Source: Candidatus Berkiella aquae
GTDB taxonomy: Bacteria; Pseudomonadota; Gammaproteobacteria; Berkiellales; Berkiellaceae
Direction of reading: 5' to 3'
DNA length: 64,000 bases
Assembly: GCF_001431295.2 (NCBI RefSeq)
Contig: NZ_LKAJ02000001.1
Span: 2,852,001 to 2,916,000 of the forward strand
Below, piece after piece: positions 45,871-55,193 of this stretch. Position numbers and translations under genes: made by a program. The notes beneath the pieces were generated by a model. That model ran no database searches and was not told where the DNA came from. It worked only from the letters and a program-made list of their open reading frames with translations. Numbering within the stretch: position 1 is the stretch's first letter; the number at the start of each line of letters is the position of its first letter.

Positions 45871-46806
45871 ATGCTAACATTTTCAAATAGAACAACTTAT
45901 TCTCAAATTCATAGCCAACATCTCTTATTAATAGCAGAAGGTAAGACGCCTTCTAACATTGATGGCAATACACATAAGCAATTGATTGAACTTTTAGCAA
46001 GAGATGGTGTTAACGAAGACACCACCGATTTTCACCAAAAATATTTGTATAAATATGCGCATTATTGTTTAGCACATCGCCAAGCTGCCAATCCTAACTG
46101 TCAAGACACGGATAATGGTGAAACCCCGCTTATTAAAGCCGCAGCATGCAATGATATTCAACTGATGCAATTATTAATCTCTTTTAAAGCCAACATTGAC
46201 GATTTTGATAATGAGGGCAATACTGCGCTTCATGTCGCCTGCGCAATGGGACATCTCAATGCTGTTACGTTTCTATTGGATAAAGATAGAGGTAGCGTGT
46301 TATCGATGAATAATTCAAGGCAATTCCCCATTCATTTTGCCGTTCGTTTCCCTAACATTATTGCTGCTTTATTGGAATACAGATCGCCTATCAACCCCCT
46401 TTGTAATAAAATGAAAACGCCATTACATTATGCGGTTGAATGCAACGCTCCTAAAGAATCCTTTGAAGTATTAATTCAACATAGTGCTAACTTCATGCAG
46501 CAAGATAGCGAACAACGAACACCTCTTCAGGTGGGTTCAAATAGCGTTTATCTGCAAAGTATTGGTTGCGATACACAATTGAAAGCCTTAGAAGAAATCG
46601 TTACCGCGAAAGCTAAAGCACTTGCTGACGATGCAAAATGGCAATTTTTACTCAATTTGTTTGATGAGAAAAAAGTTAACCTGCCAGCCGAAATCTATCA
46701 ACTTATTCTCGAGCAGGTTGGTCTACAAGATTTTGTCAGTGCCGCACAAAATGATGATGAGTGCAAAGCCTTAGTTTCAAGTTTTAACAAAATGTCTATG
46801 CAATAA
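45871..46806 (+). CDS. Ankyrin repeat protein
   Basis: A 311-residue protein with an N-terminal helical region of about 70 residues, then four to five ankyrin repeats (NGETPLIKAAACNDIQ, EGNTALHVACAMGHLNA, RQFPIHFAVRFPNI, KTPLHYAVECNAP, QRTPLQVGSN). A helical C-terminus ends in FNKMSMQ. It is 77 bp after the large OTU/ankyrin gene on the same strand, so probably co-transcribed or a related effector. There is no signal peptide. Host target unknown. The SD is poor. A strong terminator follows. Confidence 0.85.
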   Translation: MLTFSNRTTYSQIHSQHLLLIAEGKTPSNIDGNTHKQLIELLARDGVNEDTTDFHQKYLYKYAHYCLAHRQAANPNCQDTDNGETPLIKAAACNDIQLMQLLISFKANIDDFDNEGNTALHVACAMGHLNAVTFLLDKDRGSVLSMNNSRQFPIHFAVRFPNIIAALLEYRSPINPLCNKMKTPLHYAVECNAPKESFEVLIQHSANFMQQDSEQRTPLQVGSNSVYLQSIGCDTQLKALEEIVTAKAKALADDAKWQFLLNLFDEKKVNLPAEIYQLILEQVGLQDFVSAAQNDDECKALVSSFNKMSMQ

Positions 46807-46808
46807 AA

Positions 46809-46834
46809 AAGCCGGCAGTTGCCGGCTTCTTTTT
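46809..46834. terminator. Bidirectional terminator after the ankyrin gene
   Basis: AAGCCGGC / GCCGGCTT stem with AGTT loop, followed by CTTTTTAT on the plus strand and, on the minus strand, by a T-run from the AAAAAA before the stem. It separates the convergent ankyrin and VUT genes. Confidence 0.88.
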
Positions 46835-46840
46835 ATATAC

Positions 46841-47494
46841 TTAATAACGAGCTTTGGGGCCGAAAAATTTCACGAATAAAAAGCACATGGGAATAGAACA
46901 AATGCTTAACCAAATTTTAACGGATAGCAAAGACAACATTTTCCATAATGCAATATAAGAATCACTTGAAACCCAGTGAAAAATGGGCGCCAAAACTAAC
47001 ATATCCAGCACCAAAACCCCAAGCAATAGCAGACAGATCCGCAGTAACAGCCAATCTTTACCCAATTTGATTTTCAAAAAGGCACCAGCTTTGACTATTG
47101 CCTTTGCGCTCAATAAATAACTTAAGGTTAACATGAAGACAATGCCAAATTGTTGCCAATTTTCAATATTATCCACATCGTCTTTGACCCAAAATGTCGG
47201 GATAGGGAGCGACAATCCATAGTAGATAAAAACGGCAATGATCAGATTGATAGCCGCTGTATAACCAATAATGTAATTGGTTTTGCGAAAACCTATCGTC
47301 TCTGTCAGAAAAATCACACCACAGAATATCAACTGAATTAACAAAGTACCCGATGAACAGCTAAAGTAAAACAATCGTAAAGAATGATCACCGACAAAAT
47401 TAGCGGAAACTAAAATCAGACTATAAAAAAAAAGGAAGTAATCAATGAAGCCTCTATTATCAGAGGCTACATAACTTTTTATACTTGATATCAT
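46841..47494 (-). CDS. VUT-family membrane protein (YhhQ-like)
   Basis: A 217-residue protein with six TM segments. The FLTETIGFRKTNYIIGYTAA and LIIAVFIYYGLSLPIPTFW segments resemble the VUT (vitamin uptake transporter) family, which includes the queuosine precursor transporter YhhQ. Substrate not established. I start at ATG 47494 (MISSIKSYVAS), because an upstream start at 47581 would overlap htpG by 38 bp and lacks an SD. It is downstream of htpG with a small hairpin between. Confidence 0.6.
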   Translation of the reverse strand: MISSIKSYVASDNRGFIDYFLFFYSLILVSANFVGDHSLRLFYFSCSSGTLLIQLIFCGVIFLTETIGFRKTNYIIGYTAAINLIIAVFIYYGLSLPIPTFWVKDDVDNIENWQQFGIVFMLTLSYLLSAKAIVKAGAFLKIKLGKDWLLLRICLLLLGVLVLDMLVLAPIFHWVSSDSYIALWKMLSLLSVKIWLSICSIPMCFLFVKFFGPKARY

Positions 47495-47518
47495 TTTTTT
47501 TCCATTTTGCTTAAAGCG

Positions 47519-47535
47519 AGGGCTTACAGCCCTCA
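47519..47535 (-). terminator. Weak hairpin between htpG and the VUT gene
   Basis: GAGGGCT / AGCCCTC stem with a three-base loop, eight bases after the htpG stop. On the minus strand it is followed by GCTTTAAGC, so termination would be partial and some read-through into the VUT gene is likely. Confidence 0.45.
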
Positions 47536-47543
47536 AGCGAAAA

Positions 47544-49502
47544 TTAGTTCGTCGAATTACCATTACCTTTGTGTGCCACATTCAGCAATAGTTCATTAAA
47601 ACGTTTCACAAAGGTACCTGGATCATCTAATTGCCCACCTTCTGCTAAAATAGCTTGATCTAGCAAGATTTCACTTAAATCATGAAAGCGACTCACATCT
47701 TGTTCATCTTTCAGACGCAAAACTAACAAATGATGGGGATTCAGCTCTAATGTCGGCTGATTGTTCACCGCCTGACCTGCTTGCCGTAAAATTCGCTGCA
47801 TATGACTACTCATCTGCCCTTCATCACTGACAATACAAGAAGGAGAGGTGGTCAAACGTTCACTTAAGCGTACTTCGGTTACTTTATCACCTAGCGCAGC
47901 TTTTACCTTAATCAGTAAATCTTTAAATGTAGCTTCATCAGCTGATTTCTTTTCTTTATCTGCTTCTGATTCCTTTTCATGTTCACTTTTAACAAAATCT
48001 AAATTCTCGAGTTTGCCTGCGGCAACCGAATGAAATTGTTTTTTCTCATATTCTGTTAAATGTGACATTAACCATTCATCGATTCTGTCGCTCAATAAGA
48101 GAACTTCCACTCCTTTAGCGCGGAAAATTTCAAGATGCGGACTATTCTTAGCAGCATTAAATGAATCTGCTGCAATGTAATAGATTTTTTCTTGCTCGGG
48201 TTTCATTCTTGATAAGTAATCATCTAACGAAATTTCCTGAGTTTCATTGTCATTGTGAGTAGAAGAGAAACGCAATAATTTCGCAATCGCTTCTTTATTA
48301 ACAAAATCTTCAGCAGGGCCTTCTTTTAACACCTGGCCAAATTCGCGCCAGAATTTAAGATATTTTTCATTATCGGATTTGGCTAAATCTGCCAGCATTC
48401 CTAGCACTCGTTTGATAACTGAAGCACGAATTGCATCGACCAACTTATTGCTTTGTAAAATTTCTCGAGAGATATTTAAAGGCAAATCATTGCTATCGAT
48501 AATCCCGCGCACAAAACGTAAATAACTAGGTAAGAACTGTTCTGCATCATCCATAATGAATACGCGACGAACATATAATTTTAAACCACGGGGTTTATTG
48601 GGTTGCCATAGATCATAGGGTGCTTTTGAAGGAATATATAGCAGCGTTGTATATTCAAATTTACCTTCCACTTTGTTATGTGCCCATAACATGGGATCTT
48701 CAAAATCATGCGCTATATGTTTATAAAATTCGCAGTAGGCTTCATTATCAATTTCACTTTTAGGTGTAACCCATAAAGCCGTTGCGCGATTTACCACTTC
48801 TTGCTCGGTGGTATCTTCTGGCACTTCTTTACCTTCGGCCCAGTGGCTATAGGGCTCTTTCTTCATATAGACGGGAACGTTAATATGATCGGAGTATTTG
48901 CCAACAATATTACGCAAACGTAAGCCACTCAGAAATTCATCTTCTGCTGGCTTTAAGTGTAAAATAATTTGAGTACCACGTTCAGGTAACTCGATATTTT
49001 CAACGGTATAATCACCTTCACCAGCCGATTCCCAGCAAACGCCTTCTTCTGGGGGTAACCCTGCCTTGCGGGTTTTCACCGTCACTTTATCCGCAACGAT
49101 AAAACTGGAATAAAAACCGACGCCAAACTGGCCAATTAGGTTGCGATCTTTTGCTTGATCGCCGGTCAAGGATTGCAAGAAAGCTTGTGTACCTGATTTG
49201 GCAATCGTTCCTAAATGAGAAATGGTATCTTCGCGTGACATACCAATGCCATTGTCACGAACCGTAATCGTATTAGCATCTTTATCATAGGAGACATGGA
49301 TAGCAAGCTCGGTATCCCCTTCAAAAAGTTCTGAATTAGAAATAGCAGCAAAACGCAGTTTATCTATCGCATCCGAAGCATTAGAGATAAGTTCTCTTAG
49401 GAAAATTTCTTTATTACTATAAAGAGCATGGATCATCAGATGCAGCAGCTGTTTGACTTCAGTTTCAAAGCCACGTGTTTCTTTTGCTGTCGCTACGTTC
49501 AT
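47544..49502 (-). CDS. htpG: Hsp90 chaperone HtpG
   Basis: The bacterial Hsp90, 652 residues (E. coli 624). The GHKL ATP-binding domain at the N-terminus contains [26 protein letters not shown] and [14 protein letters not shown]. The middle domain holds the catalytic arginine region ([14 protein letters not shown]). The C-terminal dimerisation domain is also present. There is no MEEVD tail, as expected in bacteria. The start is ATG 49502. It follows recR on the same strand by 30 bp, so read-through from the dnaX-ybaB-recR operon is possible. Confidence 0.97.
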   Translation of the reverse strand: MNVATAKETRGFETEVKQLLHLMIHALYSNKEIFLRELISNASDAIDKLRFAAISNSELFEGDTELAIHVSYDKDANTITVRDNGIGMSREDTISHLGTIAKSGTQAFLQSLTGDQAKDRNLIGQFGVGFYSSFIVADKVTVKTRKAGLPPEEGVCWESAGEGDYTVENIELPERGTQIILHLKPAEDEFLSGLRLRNIVGKYSDHINVPVYMKKEPYSHWAEGKEVPEDTTEQEVVNRATALWVTPKSEIDNEAYCEFYKHIAHDFEDPMLWAHNKVEGKFEYTTLLYIPSKAPYDLWQPNKPRGLKLYVRRVFIMDDAEQFLPSYLRFVRGIIDSNDLPLNISREILQSNKLVDAIRASVIKRVLGMLADLAKSDNEKYLKFWREFGQVLKEGPAEDFVNKEAIAKLLRFSSTHNDNETQEISLDDYLSRMKPEQEKIYYIAADSFNAAKNSPHLEIFRAKGVEVLLLSDRIDEWLMSHLTEYEKKQFHSVAAGKLENLDFVKSEHEKESEADKEKKSADEATFKDLLIKVKAALGDKVTEVRLSERLTTSPSCIVSDEGQMSSHMQRILRQAGQAVNNQPTLELNPHHLLVLRLKDEQDVSRFHDLSEILLDQAILAEGGQLDDPGTFVKRFNELLLNVAHKGNGNSTN

Positions 49503-49532
49503 GGTTTACCTCTCTATTTTTCGTTTCTCTTT

Positions 49533-50129
49533 TTAGACTGTTGCTCTGTCGGCGAGTGCTTTTGCTAAAGTGCCACCATCAATGTACTCAAGATCGCCCC
49601 CCATCGGCACGCCATGAGCAATACGAGTGGCCTGTATGTTAAAAGATTTTACTAAATCTGCAATATAATAAGCGGTCGCTTCTCCTTCGACCGTTGCATT
49701 GGTTGCTAAGACAACCTCTTTTACCGTGCCTTCTTCAAGCACAGCCACCAATTCGTTAATCCCAATGTCCTCTGGCCCAATACCATCGATAGGCGACAAG
49801 TGACCTGTCAATACAAAATAAATCCCATGAAACCCACCGGTTTGCTCAATAGCGGCAAGATGGGCAGGTCCTTCCACGATACACAATAAGCTGCGATCAC
49901 GGTTTTTATTTTCACAGATAGCGCATAAAGGCTGTTCACATAACGAACGACACTTTTCGCATTTACCGACTTGTTTAATCGCTAACGAGAGCATTTGTGC
50001 TAAACGCTGCGCGCCATCTCTCTCACGCTCGAGCAAGTAAAATGCCATGCGCTGCGCACTTTTAGGCCCAACACCCGGTAGCACTCGCAATGCCTCGATT
50101 AATTGTTTAACAAGCGGGCTAAAAGCCAA
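49533..50129 (-). CDS. recR: Recombination protein RecR
   Basis: RecR, with RecO and RecF, loads RecA on SSB-coated gaps. The 198-residue length is standard. It has the HhH segment ([17 protein letters not shown]), the C4 zinc finger [16 protein letters not shown] and the Toprim domain ([17 protein letters not shown]). It is third in dnaX-ybaB-recR, the usual order, overlapping ybaB by 11 bp. Confidence 0.97.
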   Translation of the reverse strand: MAFSPLVKQLIEALRVLPGVGPKSAQRMAFYLLERERDGAQRLAQMLSLAIKQVGKCEKCRSLCEQPLCAICENKNRDRSLLCIVEGPAHLAAIEQTGGFHGIYFVLTGHLSPIDGIGPEDIGINELVAVLEEGTVKEVVLATNATVEGEATAYYIADLVKSFNIQATRIAHGVPMGGDLEYIDGGTLAKALADRATV

Positions 50130-50442
50130 AATTTCCTCCGCCCATTTGTTTAGTCGCTTCCATCATCTCTTGCTTGACCATTTGCCCTGCATTTTGTAAT
50201 GCTTGGTTCACAGCGCCCATAATGAGTTCACTAATGACTTCGGGTTTTTCTTCAAATAAAGTAGGTGCCAGTGCTAGACGAGTTATTTGCATTTTTAGAT
50301 TCACATCCACAATAACTAAATCGCCCCCAGCCTGCCCTGTTACAATTTTGTCACTTTGATGGCGCATATTTTCTTGTATCTTTTGCGCATTTTGCAATAG
50401 GGTGTTCATCATGGCTTTTAAATCAATATTATTGTTATCCAT
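50119..50442 (-). CDS. YbaB/EbfC nucleoid-associated protein
   Basis: A 107-residue DNA-binding protein of the YbaB/EbfC family, with the typical [12 protein letters not shown] start and the [13 protein letters not shown] / [11 protein letters not shown] end. It is involved in nucleoid organisation. I use ATG 50442, preceded by GAGGT; a TTG at 50457 would overlap dnaX. The second gene of the conserved dnaX-ybaB-recR operon. Confidence 0.93.
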   Translation of the reverse strand: MDNNNIDLKAMMNTLLQNAQKIQENMRHQSDKIVTGQAGGDLVIVDVNLKMQITRLALAPTLFEEKPEVISELIMGAVNQALQNAGQMVKQEMMEATKQMGGGNFGF

Positions 50443-50453
50443 CTTTTCGTACC

Positions 50454-52169
50454 TCAAACGGCTTTAATATCTTCAACTTTAGCATCGAAAGTCGATACTA
50501 AAGATTGTACTATTGGATCTTCTTCAACAGAGCGCACGGCTTGTTGCTGACGCTCGGCTAATTGCGTTTGCTCTTGCATCATCAATGTCGTCCCTTGGAC
50601 AACGCCTAATTCAATGGTCAGTTTTACCTCAACACCCAGCTGACTCTTTAGCGCGTCTTGTATTTGTGCTAGGCGTAATGGGCTAACCAGCGTCTTTTGC
50701 GATTCTTCTAAGGTTAATACCATATTGCGCCCATCCCATTTTGTTAGAATGCAATGTTTCACCAACATGCGGGTTAACCCGGATAACGGTAATTTAGCAC
50801 TCAGCTCTAACCAATTAATCTCGGATGCACTGGAGGCAAGATTCGCTTGAACGGAAACAGCAGCAGGTGCTACAACAGGAGCAGGCGCTGGTGGCGCATC
50901 ATTGGGAGAAACCGCAACCACAGGCGATGGCTCTCGCACCGGTGCTGCAATGGGCACTTGACTAACCGCTGTTGCAATCATCGGTGCGGGTGTTGTCATT
51001 GCAGGCGGCACGGTGAGAGGCGCTGGCACTTTCGATGGCACAGGACGCTGGGTGACTTTATTCCCATCACTTAGTTCGCGCGGTTTAAAAAGAGCCATTC
51101 GCAGTAAAGTCATTTCAAAACCTGTTCGCATGTCAGGCGCAAAACGCAGATCTTTTTGGCTTGTTAGACCAATCTGATATAAAAGCTGTACCGCTTCTTG
51201 GCTTAATTTATCTTTAACGGCTAAGGTTGCTTCATCAATTTCTGCTAAAGCTGCCAATGAGGCTGATTCTTCGGGTAAAGCTTGCGCTAAGGCAATGGCA
51301 TGTAAGCTCTGTAATAATGAACCTAATATTTTTTCATAATCAGCACCCACTGTCGCGATTTCTTCAACAATAGCTAAACATTGTTTCAAATCTTCGTCAG
51401 CCAGTGCCTGCAACAATGAAGGTAAATATCGATAATAACTTAAGCCAAATAATTCATCGACTTCATTGGTTTTCAATTCAAGGTTGCTATAAGCAATTGC
51501 TTGTTCCAATAAACTAATAGCATCACGCATACTCCCTGCTCCCAGGCGGGCAATTCGTTGCAATGCGCCAAGCTCATAAGGGATTTTTTCATTATTCACG
51601 ATATCTTGTAACTGCGCGAAGATATCGGCTGAGGAGAGGGCTTTAAGACTCAAACGCAAACAACGCGATAATACCGTGACAGGGATCCTCTCTGGATCGG
51701 TTGTTGCTAAAATAAACTTAACGTGTGCTGGGGGTTCTTCTAACGTTTTTAACAGTGCATTAAAGCTATGCCCTGATAGCATATGAACTTCATCGATGAG
51801 ATAGATTTTAAAACGTGAAGCCGTTGGGGCATATTGCACATTATCTAATAATTCTCGTGTATCTTCGACACGGGTTCTGGATGCGCCATCCACCTCAATC
51901 AAATCAACACTGCGTCCATTATCAATTTCAATGCAAGCAGCGCACTCACCGCAAGGTTCTGGTGTAATGCCTTTTTGACAGTTAAGCGCTTTGGCTAAAA
52001 TGCGAGCAATGGTTGTCTTACCCACCCCTCGCGTTCCAGTAAAAAGATAAGCATGATGAACTTGCTGTCGTTTTAAAGCATTCGTTAATGCACGGGTGAC
52101 TTGTTCTTGACCACGCAAGCTCGAGAAAGTTTTGGGTCGCCATTGACGCGCTAACACTTGATAGGCCAC
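50454..52169 (-). CDS. dnaX: DNA polymerase III subunits gamma and tau
   Basis: The clamp-loader ATPase of the replicative polymerase, 571 residues. Walker A is GTRGVGKTT, the zinc-binding cysteines are in CQKGITPEPCGECAAC, and the DEVH Walker B and sensor SRC motifs are present. A Pro/Ala-rich linker leads to the tau C-terminal domain. GTG 52169 (VAYQVLARQWRPKTF) is chosen because it fits the family start and has AAGGA upstream; the longer frame to 52241 would run into the SRP RNA. I saw no AAAAAAG slippery site of the E. coli kind, so a gamma form may not be made by frameshift. Confidence 0.96.
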   Translation of the reverse strand: MAYQVLARQWRPKTFSSLRGQEQVTRALTNALKRQQVHHAYLFTGTRGVGKTTIARILAKALNCQKGITPEPCGECAACIEIDNGRSVDLIEVDGASRTRVEDTRELLDNVQYAPTASRFKIYLIDEVHMLSGHSFNALLKTLEEPPAHVKFILATTDPERIPVTVLSRCLRLSLKALSSADIFAQLQDIVNNEKIPYELGALQRIARLGAGSMRDAISLLEQAIAYSNLELKTNEVDELFGLSYYRYLPSLLQALADEDLKQCLAIVEEIATVGADYEKILGSLLQSLHAIALAQALPEESASLAALAEIDEATLAVKDKLSQEAVQLLYQIGLTSQKDLRFAPDMRTGFEMTLLRMALFKPRELSDGNKVTQRPVPSKVPAPLTVPPAMTTPAPMIATAVSQVPIAAPVREPSPVVAVSPNDAPPAPAPVVAPAAVSVQANLASSASEINWLELSAKLPLSGLTRMLVKHCILTKWDGRNMVLTLEESQKTLVSPLRLAQIQDALKSQLGVEVKLTIELGVVQGTTLMMQEQTQLAERQQQAVRSVEEDPIVQSLVSTFDAKVEDIKAV

Positions 52170-52217
52170 AACACATCCTTTGTTAAGTAAAGGTATTGGT
52201 TTGAGGTTGGCGGCAAC

Positions 52218-52315
52218 CTCGTCAGCCACACTCCGGCACATGAGTCCACTACTACCGTTGCTCCCTTCCGGGCCTGGCGGGGTTCATAGTGTATCATTGC
52301 GGAGGGACCGACGAG
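52218..52315 (-). ncRNA. ffs: Small signal recognition particle RNA (4.5S)
   Basis: The minus strand carries the bacterial SRP RNA signature: CCAGGCCCGGAAGGGAGCAA, with the GGAA tetraloop and Ffh-binding bulges. It is bounded by outer arms CTCGTC (52315-52310) and GACGAG (52223-52218). Inner stems such as GGTCCCTCCGC with GCCGGAGTGTGGC also fit. The 98-nt length is normal. It binds Ffh for co-translational membrane targeting. Location just upstream of dnaX is conserved in many gammaproteobacteria. A GAGGTT/AACCTC hairpin at 52203-52220 marks the 3' end. Exact ends are estimates. Confidence 0.93.
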
Positions 52316-52416
52316 ATCACCATAGGATATACTTATTCGCTCAAAATTCAAGCGTTAAAAGCCCGCAAAGCTTATCATATTATTGGCGACTAAGTTAAGC
52401 ACCCTTCGCAGAGCCT

Positions 52417-53370
52417 TCAGGCCATTTTACGTTTTGGCGTCGTTTCGCGTTTAGTCAGCAAATTAATTAGTCGGTTACCGAAAGAAATAGTACTCGATAA
52501 GGTTAGCGCTAGGTAGAAGAAACTACGTGAAAAAATATTTGTCAGTTCACTAAAGTTTTTCTGATAAAAATGGCTCCACCCTAAGAAAGATTGCCATTCT
52601 TGCTTGAATAATCTTCTAGAGCGCAAAGCAGGATTAGCGATTGCCAAAACGGCTTCAGGCGCTTGGAAAACATCCCCTCCCATTTGGTGAACCCGCAAAC
52701 ACAGATCCCAATGAAAGGTCGTGTGATAACAGCGCTTATCAAAACCTTTCAGCTGCGCAAAAGTGCGCATAGGAAGCAATAAACACTCTGCTGATACCAC
52801 TTGTGCATAAAGCCCCCCTCCTACCAATGAGACTTCGGGTACTTCATTCGTTGTTAATGTCTTAAAATTCTTCATAAACTGCGAGGGCAGATGATGTTTT
52901 TGTTCTCTCTTGGTTAATGCAGCCCCCACAACCCATGCACCGGGTTTACGGATCCCAATGGCTAATAGCTGCATAATGGCATTCTTTTGCAATAAACCAT
53001 AAGCACTTAAAAATAAGGCAAAAGGCGTAGAAGCATATTGCGCCCCTAAATTATAAGCCTCAGCAAGACCACAAACGTTGTGCCCATCGACCAAAATGGC
53101 ACGTGGATATTGATAAGCAAATTGCGTTAACGCATCTTCCATCAAGCTTGAATGACTACCGTTAACAATAATGAGCTCTCTTACCATCAATTGCGTGATA
53201 GCAGATTGTAAGGTTTTCATTACTTGTAGATCATCGCTTTGAATAGCGACAATGACCGATACCATTTTTTGTCTCGGATCTAAATGAACACTAGCGGCCG
53301 CTTTGCGCTGGCTTTCGGTGATCGCTAAGCGATCGGACCATAAGCGTTTTAAATCAAGAACGTAAGTCAA
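52417..53370 (-). CDS. Glycosyltransferase family 2-like protein
   Basis: A 317-residue GT-A type protein. The N-terminal domain starts VSVIVAIQSDDLQVMKTLQS, with VDGHNVCGLAEAYNLGAQYA and the acceptor segment GFDKRCYHTTFHWDLCLRVH, as in rhamnosyltransferase-like GT2 enzymes. The usual DxD position reads LSAYG, so the metal-binding motif is altered. A C-terminal hydrophobic/amphipathic segment (FFYLALTLSSTISFGNRLI) suggests membrane association. It is the last gene of the minus-strand polysaccharide cluster, 67 bp after the SDR gene. Confidence 0.75.
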   Translation of the reverse strand: MTYVLDLKRLWSDRLAITESQRKAAASVHLDPRQKMVSVIVAIQSDDLQVMKTLQSAITQLMVRELIIVNGSHSSLMEDALTQFAYQYPRAILVDGHNVCGLAEAYNLGAQYASTPFALFLSAYGLLQKNAIMQLLAIGIRKPGAWVVGAALTKREQKHHLPSQFMKNFKTLTTNEVPEVSLVGGGLYAQVVSAECLLLPMRTFAQLKGFDKRCYHTTFHWDLCLRVHQMGGDVFQAPEAVLAIANPALRSRRLFKQEWQSFLGWSHFYQKNFSELTNIFSRSFFYLALTLSSTISFGNRLINLLTKRETTPKRKMA

Positions 53371-53437
53371 ACGAACAACCTAAATTTAATCCATATCAAC
53401 GAGATTGCGCATTATAAGGCAATCTGACCGGAAAATG

Positions 53438-54400
53438 TCACTTCAAAGATTCAGCAACCGTCATTTTTAAAGCTTCTTCAACCGTCACAGGCGGTAGCCA
53501 GTTCAATAGTCGAGTAGATTTCTCAATATTAACTTGTAATGATTCGGTTATTCGCCCTACCTGACGGCGTTTACCCGTGAGCAAGCCGAATAATTTGAGC
53601 ACGAATAAGGGGAAGGGGAATAATCGCCCACCTCGTCCCAAAGCCTTACGCAACGCCAACAACAATTGTGACGTTGATAAATCCTGATTATCAGAAACTA
53701 AAAAAATCTCTCGGTGTGCATTTTGATGATGCAAACAACATTCAATAAAACTCACCAAATTAAAAACACTGACTAGGCTACGTTGATTCTTAAGTAACCG
53801 AAATGGTAAAGGATAAGGTGTTTTCGCTAACGCAATCAGCTGTTGGAAATTGCCTTTTACCTTAGGACCATAGATAAGTGGGGGGCGAATAATGACCCAT
53901 TCCATCCCCTGACGTCTTGCTTCTTCTTTGAGAATTTGTTCACCTTGCAATTTCGATAAACTATAAGCATCTTGTGGTTGTGGGTGATCTTCAGCACGAA
54001 ATGGCATTTCAAACGTTTGTTCACCATTCACTTTAATACTGCTCACATAAATGAATCGCTTAACATTCCCTTTTACGGCTTGGCGTACGAGTTGCTGTGT
54101 TCCTCTGACATTCACCTCTTGATAAGCGCTTAAAGCTTTCATTTTACGATCTTTCATATGGTGAACACGCGCAGCCAAATGCACAATCACAGCAACATCG
54201 TCTAATAGATCTTGCCAATCCGTTTTACCATCGATATTTTCAATGGGATGATAACTCAGATTCTCATGGGTAAGAGGATAAACCGGTTGCCGGCCTACTG
54301 CTTTAACGCGATATCCTTGATCTAATAAATGTTGACACAAATGCAATCCTAAAAAGCCGGTTGCACCTGTTACCAATATCGTGTGGAGGCTACTTGACAT
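53438..54400 (-). CDS. NAD-dependent epimerase/dehydratase for a nucleotide sugar
   Basis: A 320-residue extended SDR. It has the Rossmann motif VTGATGFLGLHL, HLAARVHHMKD, and the catalytic Tyr-x-x-x-Lys in DAYSLSKLQGE, with Ser in YVSSIKVNGE. The C-terminal half (LVSDNQDLSTSQLLLALRK, then NWLPPVTVEEAL) resembles WbpV/WreQ-type reductases that make UDP-QuiNAc-like sugars. The exact product is unproven. It overlaps the preceding GT2 gene by 11 bp, so it is in an operon. Confidence 0.8.
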   Translation of the reverse strand: MSSSLHTILVTGATGFLGLHLCQHLLDQGYRVKAVGRQPVYPLTHENLSYHPIENIDGKTDWQDLLDDVAVIVHLAARVHHMKDRKMKALSAYQEVNVRGTQQLVRQAVKGNVKRFIYVSSIKVNGEQTFEMPFRAEDHPQPQDAYSLSKLQGEQILKEEARRQGMEWVIIRPPLIYGPKVKGNFQQLIALAKTPYPLPFRLLKNQRSLVSVFNLVSFIECCLHHQNAHREIFLVSDNQDLSTSQLLLALRKALGRGGRLFPFPLFVLKLFGLLTGKRRQVGRITESLQVNIEKSTRLLNWLPPVTVEEALKMTVAESLK

Positions 54401-55193
54401 GCAGGGCTTCTCTCTTTGGTTTACGAGTCCATTGATTCAAACGTGACAATACTTTATGAAAAAAGAAAGACCATGGTGAAATAGCAATATCTAATTTTTT
54501 AGCTGCTTGCAGAATTTGTTGATTCTGTCGAATAATGCCTTTGATGCTGTTATTGGATACGCCACCTAAACGCATTTTGACCATGACTTGTGGCAAATAG
54601 CGCGTCGTAATACGGTGTTTCTCTAAAAAACGCATCATCAATTCAACATCGTTTCCACCTTTAAGATGAATATCAAAAACACCATGCTGTTCATAAACGC
54701 GACGACGCACAAAAAAGGTGGGGTGGGCCGGACACCAACCCTTAGCAAACAACCCCGGTTGAAATGAATTAGAGCGCCAATAACGTAAAACGGTTTCAGG
54801 CGAATGTGTTGCAAAATAAATAAGATCCGCATAACAAGCATCTAAGTGATTATCTTCAAATGCATTAGCAACCTGCGTCAACACAGCTGAATGTGCATAA
54901 AGATCGTCGGCATTTAATAAACCAATCACATCACCCGTTGCTAATTGAATGCCTTTGTTCATTGCATCATAGATGCCTTTATCAGGCTCAGACACAACCG
55001 TTTTAATATGCGAACGAAAGGATTCAATGATATTCTGCGTACCATCTTTAGAACCACCATCGATCAAAATATATTCCACATGAGGATATTCTTGAGAAGC
55101 AACAGATTGTAAGGTTTCTCTAATGGTATTTGCACTATTAAAGCAAACCGTAATAATCGATATTTTAAGTGGTTTATGCATGAGCGTCTTCAT
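54390..55193 (-). CDS. Glycosyltransferase family 2 (WcaA-like)
   Basis: A 267-residue GT2 enzyme with the canonical start ISIITVCFNSANTIRETLQS, LIDGGSKDGT, then EPDKGIYDAMNKGI and the DxD region GLLNADDLYAH. The CPAHPTFFVRRRVYEQHG segment is shared with WcaA-type transferases. It probably adds a sugar to a surface polysaccharide on the cytoplasmic face. It overlaps genes on both sides (20 bp with the upstream GT4, 11 bp with the SDR). Confidence 0.9.
   Translation of the reverse strand: MKTLMHKPLKISIITVCFNSANTIRETLQSVASQEYPHVEYILIDGGSKDGTQNIIESFRSHIKTVVSEPDKGIYDAMNKGIQLATGDVIGLLNADDLYAHSAVLTQVANAFEDNHLDACYADLIYFATHSPETVLRYWRSNSFQPGLFAKGWCPAHPTFFVRRRVYEQHGVFDIHLKGGNDVELMMRFLEKHRITTRYLPQVMVKMRLGGVSNNSIKGIIRQNQQILQAAKKLDIAISPWSFFFHKVLSRLNQWTRKPKREALHVK

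Noticed and set aside
52170..52241. Longer dnaX start at 52241
   Set aside because: It would add 24 residues encoded inside the SRP RNA; the family start at GTG 52169 has AAGGA upstream.
52151..52398. Frames of 66 and 72 residues across 52151-52398
   Set aside because: They overlap the SRP RNA on either strand; the RNA signature explains the sequence.
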